From positions 248,001-312,000 of the forward strand of contig NZ_JAHKQI010000002.1 in the NCBI RefSeq assembly GCF_018860975.1: a DNA stretch of 64,000 nt, in the 5' to 3' direction. The position numbers and the translations under genes were made by a program. Below are positions 60,396-64,000 of this stretch, in pieces (the first letter of the stretch is position 1; each line of letters starts with the position of its first letter). The notes beneath the pieces are model-generated. The model did no database searches and was not told the DNA's origin. It saw only the letters and a list, made by a program, of their open reading frames with translations. This DNA comes from Lentibacter algarum (GTDB taxonomy: Bacteria > Pseudomonadota > Alphaproteobacteria > Rhodobacterales > Rhodobacteraceae).

Positions 60396-63300
60396 CTAGA
60401 AGCATTCGACTTCCGCTAGAATTTGGCCAAGGATCGCGGTTATCATTTCGGCATCCTCCTCCTCTAGGGTGAGCGGCGGGCGGATCTTGAGGATATTGTC
60501 TTTGGGCCCTTCACTGCCGATAAGAATGCGGTGTTCGCGCATGCGGTTTTTCACGTAGGAGCAAATTTCGGTTGCCTCTGATCCGTCAGGTTTTATCAGT
60601 TCAACGCCCAGGAAAAGCCCTATGCCACGCAGATCACCCACGCAGGCATGTTGCGTCTGTAGTGTTTGCAATCCTCTCATCAACAGCGTGCCGACTTGCT
60701 TGGCGTTGTCTTGGAGGTGTTCGTCGTCGACGATGTCGAGCACTTCTTTGCCAAGACGGCAAGACAGCGTTGAGCCCCCAAAAGTCGAGAAAAATTCGAT
60801 GCCGTTATCAAAGCTCTCGGCGATTTCGCGCGTTGTTACAAGCACAGCAAGAGGGTGCCCGTTGCCGATCGGCTTGCCCAACACGACGATATCAGGCTTG
60901 GCTTTCTGGTGCTCGAACCCGAAGTAAAATTCGCCGAGACGCCCGAGGCCTGTTTGCACCTCGTCAGCAATACAGACCCCGCCTGCGGCGCGAACTTTTT
61001 CGTAAACAGCGGCAAGGTATCCCTCAGGGGGGATGATCTGCCCGCCAACCGACGGGAAAGTTTCGGCGATAAAGCCAGCAAGCCCGTGGCCCTTTTGTTG
61101 CAGTGAAGCGATTGCCGGATCAACAAGATCAGCGAACTTCTGAGCGCGCTGCGCATCATCTCTACGGAAACTGCCACGGTAGTCATCTGCCACTTCGACA
61201 AGCTCGACCCAATCAGCTTGCCCAACCCCGTTTGGCTTGTTGAACTTGTAAGCCGAAACAGAAAGCGCGCCGGTGGTGTTGCCGTGATAGCCATGATCCG
61301 GCGTCACCATCCCGCGTGCTCCGGTATGCGCACGGGCCATGCGAAGGGCGAGTTCGTTGGCTTCGCTGCCTGAGTTGAGGAAAAAACAAACTTCCAGATG
61401 TTCTGGCATCTTGGAGAGGATTTTTTCGGCAAAGGCGGTCTGTGCAGGGTGCAAGTAACGGGTGTTGGTGTTCACGCGCTTTAGCTGGTCAGCGGCAATG
61501 GCTTGTATCCGCGGGTGCGCGTGTCCGACATGTGGAACATTGTTGTAAGCGTCCAGATAAGGACGCCCCCACTCATCAAACATATGATGTTTCCAACCGC
61601 GCACCAGCATCAGCGGGTCATCGTAAGTGAGGCTGAGGTTGCCACCGAAATGTGCATGGCGTTTGGCCAAAACGGCAGGTTTTTCGGTCGGCTGGTAGCA
61701 GACCTTGCGGTCAGGCACATTGAGCAATGCGGCGGGGTTCGGACAGATCGCTTCCCACATATACATCTCGTCAGGGTCACCGACACCGGGCCAGTCAGCT
61801 TCGATGCCTTCGGTCGTTAATGCCAGTTGAAAATGCACATGCGGGGCCCACCCGCCGTTCATGCTCGGATCACCCAAACGGCAGAACTCGGCGCCTTGTT
61901 CCACCACATCACCGGGCTTCAACCGGTTGAGAAACTCGGGGTCAAGATGTCCGTAAAGCGTATAGAACGAGTCTCCTTCTGGAGTTTGGTGCCGCAGAAT
62001 GATCACCCCTCCGTAGTCAAGGTGACCTGCGCGATATTCGGCAACAAACACTTCGCCGCGCAAGGGGGCAAACAGCGTACGACCAGCAGGTGCAAAGGCA
62101 TCAACCGCCAAATGAACAGTGCGCCGGTCGCTGGCTTTCCATGGCCCTTTGCGAAAGGCAGGTTCTGCATATATCAGCCTTGGCTCATAGTAATAACCCA
62201 GCCAAATACGCCCGCCGTCTTCAAACTCCTCTCCGACTTTTGCGGCTTCCTCAAGCGGCATGTGAAACGGGTTTTGCGGCCATGTCGAGTTCTCAACCGA
62301 AAGTGACCCCATTGGCGCATCACTGATATCGCTGCCCATAAGAGGTGCAAAATGACCGCGCTGTTGCTCAAGCCAGGCCAGCACACGATCAGCGCCGTCG
62401 ACCACGGGCAAGCCGCAGGCAGCACGCAGTCGGGCGCTCAGCAAATCGGCATGAATTGTGTTGTCGGTGAGAAAGCGCCAAGCCGGTGCTTGCGAGACAG
62501 TAACGTATGGGTCGTCAGGGTTTTCGGCGGCCATCATGGTCGAGTTTACAACGCTGACTGCGAGCCGCATGCGCAGCAATGGCCAGAGCATGTCGAGCTC
62601 GGTTGTGCTGAGAGGGTAGGTCGCGTGATACCCCGCAACCAGTGCTGCGAGGGCGGCCTCTGGTGCCGGATGGTCAAGCACGATGTAAGCGGCGGCGATT
62701 GCCAGATCGCAAATCCTTGGCGCTTTGCACATGTCGCCAAGATCAATCAGCCCCGAAACATAGCGCGGTTCCGACAATGCACCCGCGACAAGAATATTGT
62801 AATCGTTGGCATCATTGTGAACCGCCTGCGAGGGAAGCTTTGCAAGTGCCGCCTCAAGTTTGCTGAACTCGGCGGTGATATTCTCGATAATGTCACGGCG
62901 GGCCGCGTCTGTGATGCAGGCAAGTTGCGCGCTGACCCAACCGGCCTGCATTAGGTTCCACTTGAACGCGCGGTCAAGCCCGTCATGTTGGAAGTCAGCC
63001 AATACCTTTGCAGCATTGCCAAGCACTTGGCCGAGATCATGGATCAGCGCATTGCTTTTAGGGGCGGCAAGGGCGTAGCACCGGCCGGGCAACTGCTCTA
63101 GCACCCAAACCAAGCGCGCGTTTGCTGCTTCATCGGGTATTGTCAGACAGGCTTGGTTGTTGCTCGTGCGGATCACTTTTGGGCACGGCAGGCCGGTCTG
63201 CTGCGTCGAGATGTGCTCAAATGCTTTAACTTGCATATCGACCAACCAAGCCTCGCAATCCGGGCGCATGGCCTTCAGGATAAACCCTTGTCCATCGCCC

Positions 63301-63425
63301 CCGATAGCGAGAAAATTAAGGTCATACTCGCCGTCAAGCCGGGTTAGCTCGGCCTCGATGCCCCAGTGCTCTTTGAGAGCAGCTTGCCAATGTCTAACTT
63401 GTTGCATGTTGCCATCGGCTTTCAT
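60396..63425 (-). CDS. Three-domain fusion: APH-like kinase, M23-like peptidase domain, class-III aminotransferase
   Basis: A 1009-residue cytoplasmic protein. Residues 1-340: aminoglycoside-phosphotransferase/hydroxylysine-kinase fold (VHNDANDYNILV catalytic loop, GLIDLGDMCKAPRICDLAIA metal motif). Residues about 380-570: M23/LytM-like domain with the ligands intact (HLAVD, GHLDPE, HVHFQL). Residues about 590-1009: class-III PLP aminotransferase fold (NSGSEANELALRMARAHTGA; ADEVQTGLGR; PDIVVLGKPIGNGHPLAVLV with the PLP lysine). The kinase-plus-aminotransferase pairing is that of hydroxylysine kinase and phospho-lyases (AGPHD1/AGXT2L type), suggesting phosphorylation and elimination of an amino alcohol. 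The role of the M23 domain is unclear, as there is no signal peptide. Confidence 0.88.
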   Translation of the reverse strand: MKADGNMQQVRHWQAALKEHWGIEAELTRLDGEYDLNFLAIGGDGQGFILKAMRPDCEAWLVDMQVKAFEHISTQQTGLPCPKVIRTSNNQACLTIPDEAANARLVWVLEQLPGRCYALAAPKSNALIHDLGQVLGNAAKVLADFQHDGLDRAFKWNLMQAGWVSAQLACITDAARRDIIENITAEFSKLEAALAKLPSQAVHNDANDYNILVAGALSEPRYVSGLIDLGDMCKAPRICDLAIAAAYIVLDHPAPEAALAALVAGYHATYPLSTTELDMLWPLLRMRLAVSVVNSTMMAAENPDDPYVTVSQAPAWRFLTDNTIHADLLSARLRAACGLPVVDGADRVLAWLEQQRGHFAPLMGSDISDAPMGSLSVENSTWPQNPFHMPLEEAAKVGEEFEDGGRIWLGYYYEPRLIYAEPAFRKGPWKASDRRTVHLAVDAFAPAGRTLFAPLRGEVFVAEYRAGHLDYGGVIILRHQTPEGDSFYTLYGHLDPEFLNRLKPGDVVEQGAEFCRLGDPSMNGGWAPHVHFQLALTTEGIEADWPGVGDPDEMYMWEAICPNPAALLNVPDRKVCYQPTEKPAVLAKRHAHFGGNLSLTYDDPLMLVRGWKHHMFDEWGRPYLDAYNNVPHVGHAHPRIQAIAADQLKRVNTNTRYLHPAQTAFAEKILSKMPEHLEVCFFLNSGSEANELALRMARAHTGARGMVTPDHGYHGNTTGALSVSAYKFNKPNGVGQADWVELVEVADDYRGSFRRDDAQRAQKFADLVDPAIASLQQKGHGLAGFIAETFPSVGGQIIPPEGYLAAVYEKVRAAGGVCIADEVQTGLGRLGEFYFGFEHQKAKPDIVVLGKPIGNGHPLAVLVTTREIAESFDNGIEFFSTFGGSTLSCRLGKEVLDIVDDEHLQDNAKQVGTLLMRGLQTLQTQHACVGDLRGIGLFLGVELIKPDGSEATEICSYVKNRMREHRILIGSEGPKDNILKIRPPLTLEEEDAEMITAILGQILAEVECF

Positions 63426-63609
63426 TTTGATACGCCTCTACGGTTGCTTGGCCCTAGCTTTTGATGGTCGCGGCAGGTTTTGTTGTCAAGCAAAGTGACG
63501 TGTTGTCAGCGCTTGCCCGTGCAGACCCAGCAGATAGTTGACGATACGCGCGTGGGGTAGCCGTGCTGCACTGGTTCGGCTCTCTGAACTCAACCAACGC
63601 GCGGCAAAT

Positions 63610-64000
63610 TCAGACCAGATCACCAAGAATTTGACGAACCTGCAAAATATCTTCAGGGCGTGACAATGAAGGGGCATGGCCGCAATCCTCGATCAATGTG
63701 TGATCGGGCTTAGGGCCGGTTGCGATCATTTGGCCTAGGATATCCGGCGTCAGCAAGTCAGAGTTTGCACCGCCGATCACATGTGTCGGTGTAGTGATAC
63801 GCGCCCATTGATCCCAAGTTGCCAGTTCTTCGGCCTTGGCATTCAGTTGCTGCACAATGGCCGGATCGTAATGTAGTGTCAGCCGCCCGTCCGAGCGACG
63901 CCGCAATGACGTGCGGGTCATCCGTTGCCAAAACGTATCCGACGCCGGGCCAAAGGGAGCGTAAGCGCTGCGCAGCCAGAATTCGGCCTGACGGTAGCTG
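63610..64000 (-). CDS. Alpha/beta hydrolase, C-terminal part
   Basis: The reading frame continues past the right edge (upstream residues SYRQAEFWLRSAYAPFGPAS precede the internal Met at 63921), so only the last about 130 residues are visible. It has the strand and acid of the fold, TPTHVIGGANSDLLTPDILG (catalytic Asp), and the catalytic His in LIEDCGHAPSLSRPEDILQV. The nucleophile elbow is outside the window. Substrate unknown. A 184-bp gap (63426-63609) before the aminotransferase gene holds nothing recognisable. Confidence 0.8.
   Translation of the reverse strand, partial: SYRQAEFWLRSAYAPFGPASDTFWQRMTRTSLRRRSDGRLTLHYDPAIVQQLNAKAEELATWDQWARITTPTHVIGGANSDLLTPDILGQMIATGPKPDHTLIEDCGHAPSLSRPEDILQVRQILGDLV

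Overview
The window looks like a chromosomal segment from a marine-type alphaproteobacterium of the Rhodobacteraceae (Roseobacter/Paracoccus side). This rests on a fbcFBC (petABC) bc1 operon, a nos cluster in the Paracoccus-type order nosCRZDFYLX, a roseobacter-type ComDE sulfopyruvate decarboxylase, thiBPQ behind a TPP riboswitch, and a short palindromic intergenic element of a kind I associate with this family. Gene density is high, with many start/stop overlaps. No tRNA, rRNA, CRISPR array, transposase or integrase was seen.

Layout. 1-4848: 5' end of an AEC transporter, aroC, then a TPP riboswitch and thiBPQ (thiamine uptake). 4891-5000 and 41443-41552: two copies of a ~110-bp direct repeat (about 95 identities, ungapped, by hand), each in a convergent intergenic gap. 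Between them lies a complete type VI secretion system (T6SS) with little else. 5028-15121 holds a Ser/Thr kinase, clpV, an effector module (DUF2169 adaptor, KS-like protein, PAAR-like/GHH nuclease, candidate beta-propeller immunity protein), a short TIGR02270-like protein and a DUF6484 protein. 15388-31446 is one operon tssA-B-C-hcp-E-F-G-tagH-J-K-L-M-tagF. 31433-37908 is a convergent operon PP2C, M15 peptidase, DotU-like/IcmF-like hybrid, vgrG. 38066-41283 carries an OmpA-like protein, a caspase-fold protein and a secreted protein of unknown function.

41683-44453: cytochrome bc1 operon with a terminator after petC. 44791-49813: a GyrI-like protein and a five-gene operon (GST, PaiB-like, GST, TPR protein, PhnD-like binding protein). 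50107-51164: comDE. 51233-60390: nosCRZDFYLX behind an NnrR/FNR-type dyad. 60396-63425: a three-domain kinase/M23/class-III aminotransferase fusion. 63610-64000: 3' part of an alpha/beta hydrolase gene.

How it works together. All 13 core Tss proteins are present, plus a threonine-phosphorylation circuit (kinase, PP2C phosphatase, FHA protein, TagF), so the T6SS is probably functional and post-translationally controlled. The most plausible payload is the PAAR-like/GHH nuclease, loaded by DUF2169 and delivered on VgrG, with the downstream beta-propeller protein as candidate immunity. The least familiar parts are the hybrid at 33835-36276, the KS-like protein without a recognisable nucleophile, the membrane-anchored M15 peptidase, and the repeats that bracket the locus. 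The nos operon gives complete N2O reduction with its own copper and flavin maturation factors.
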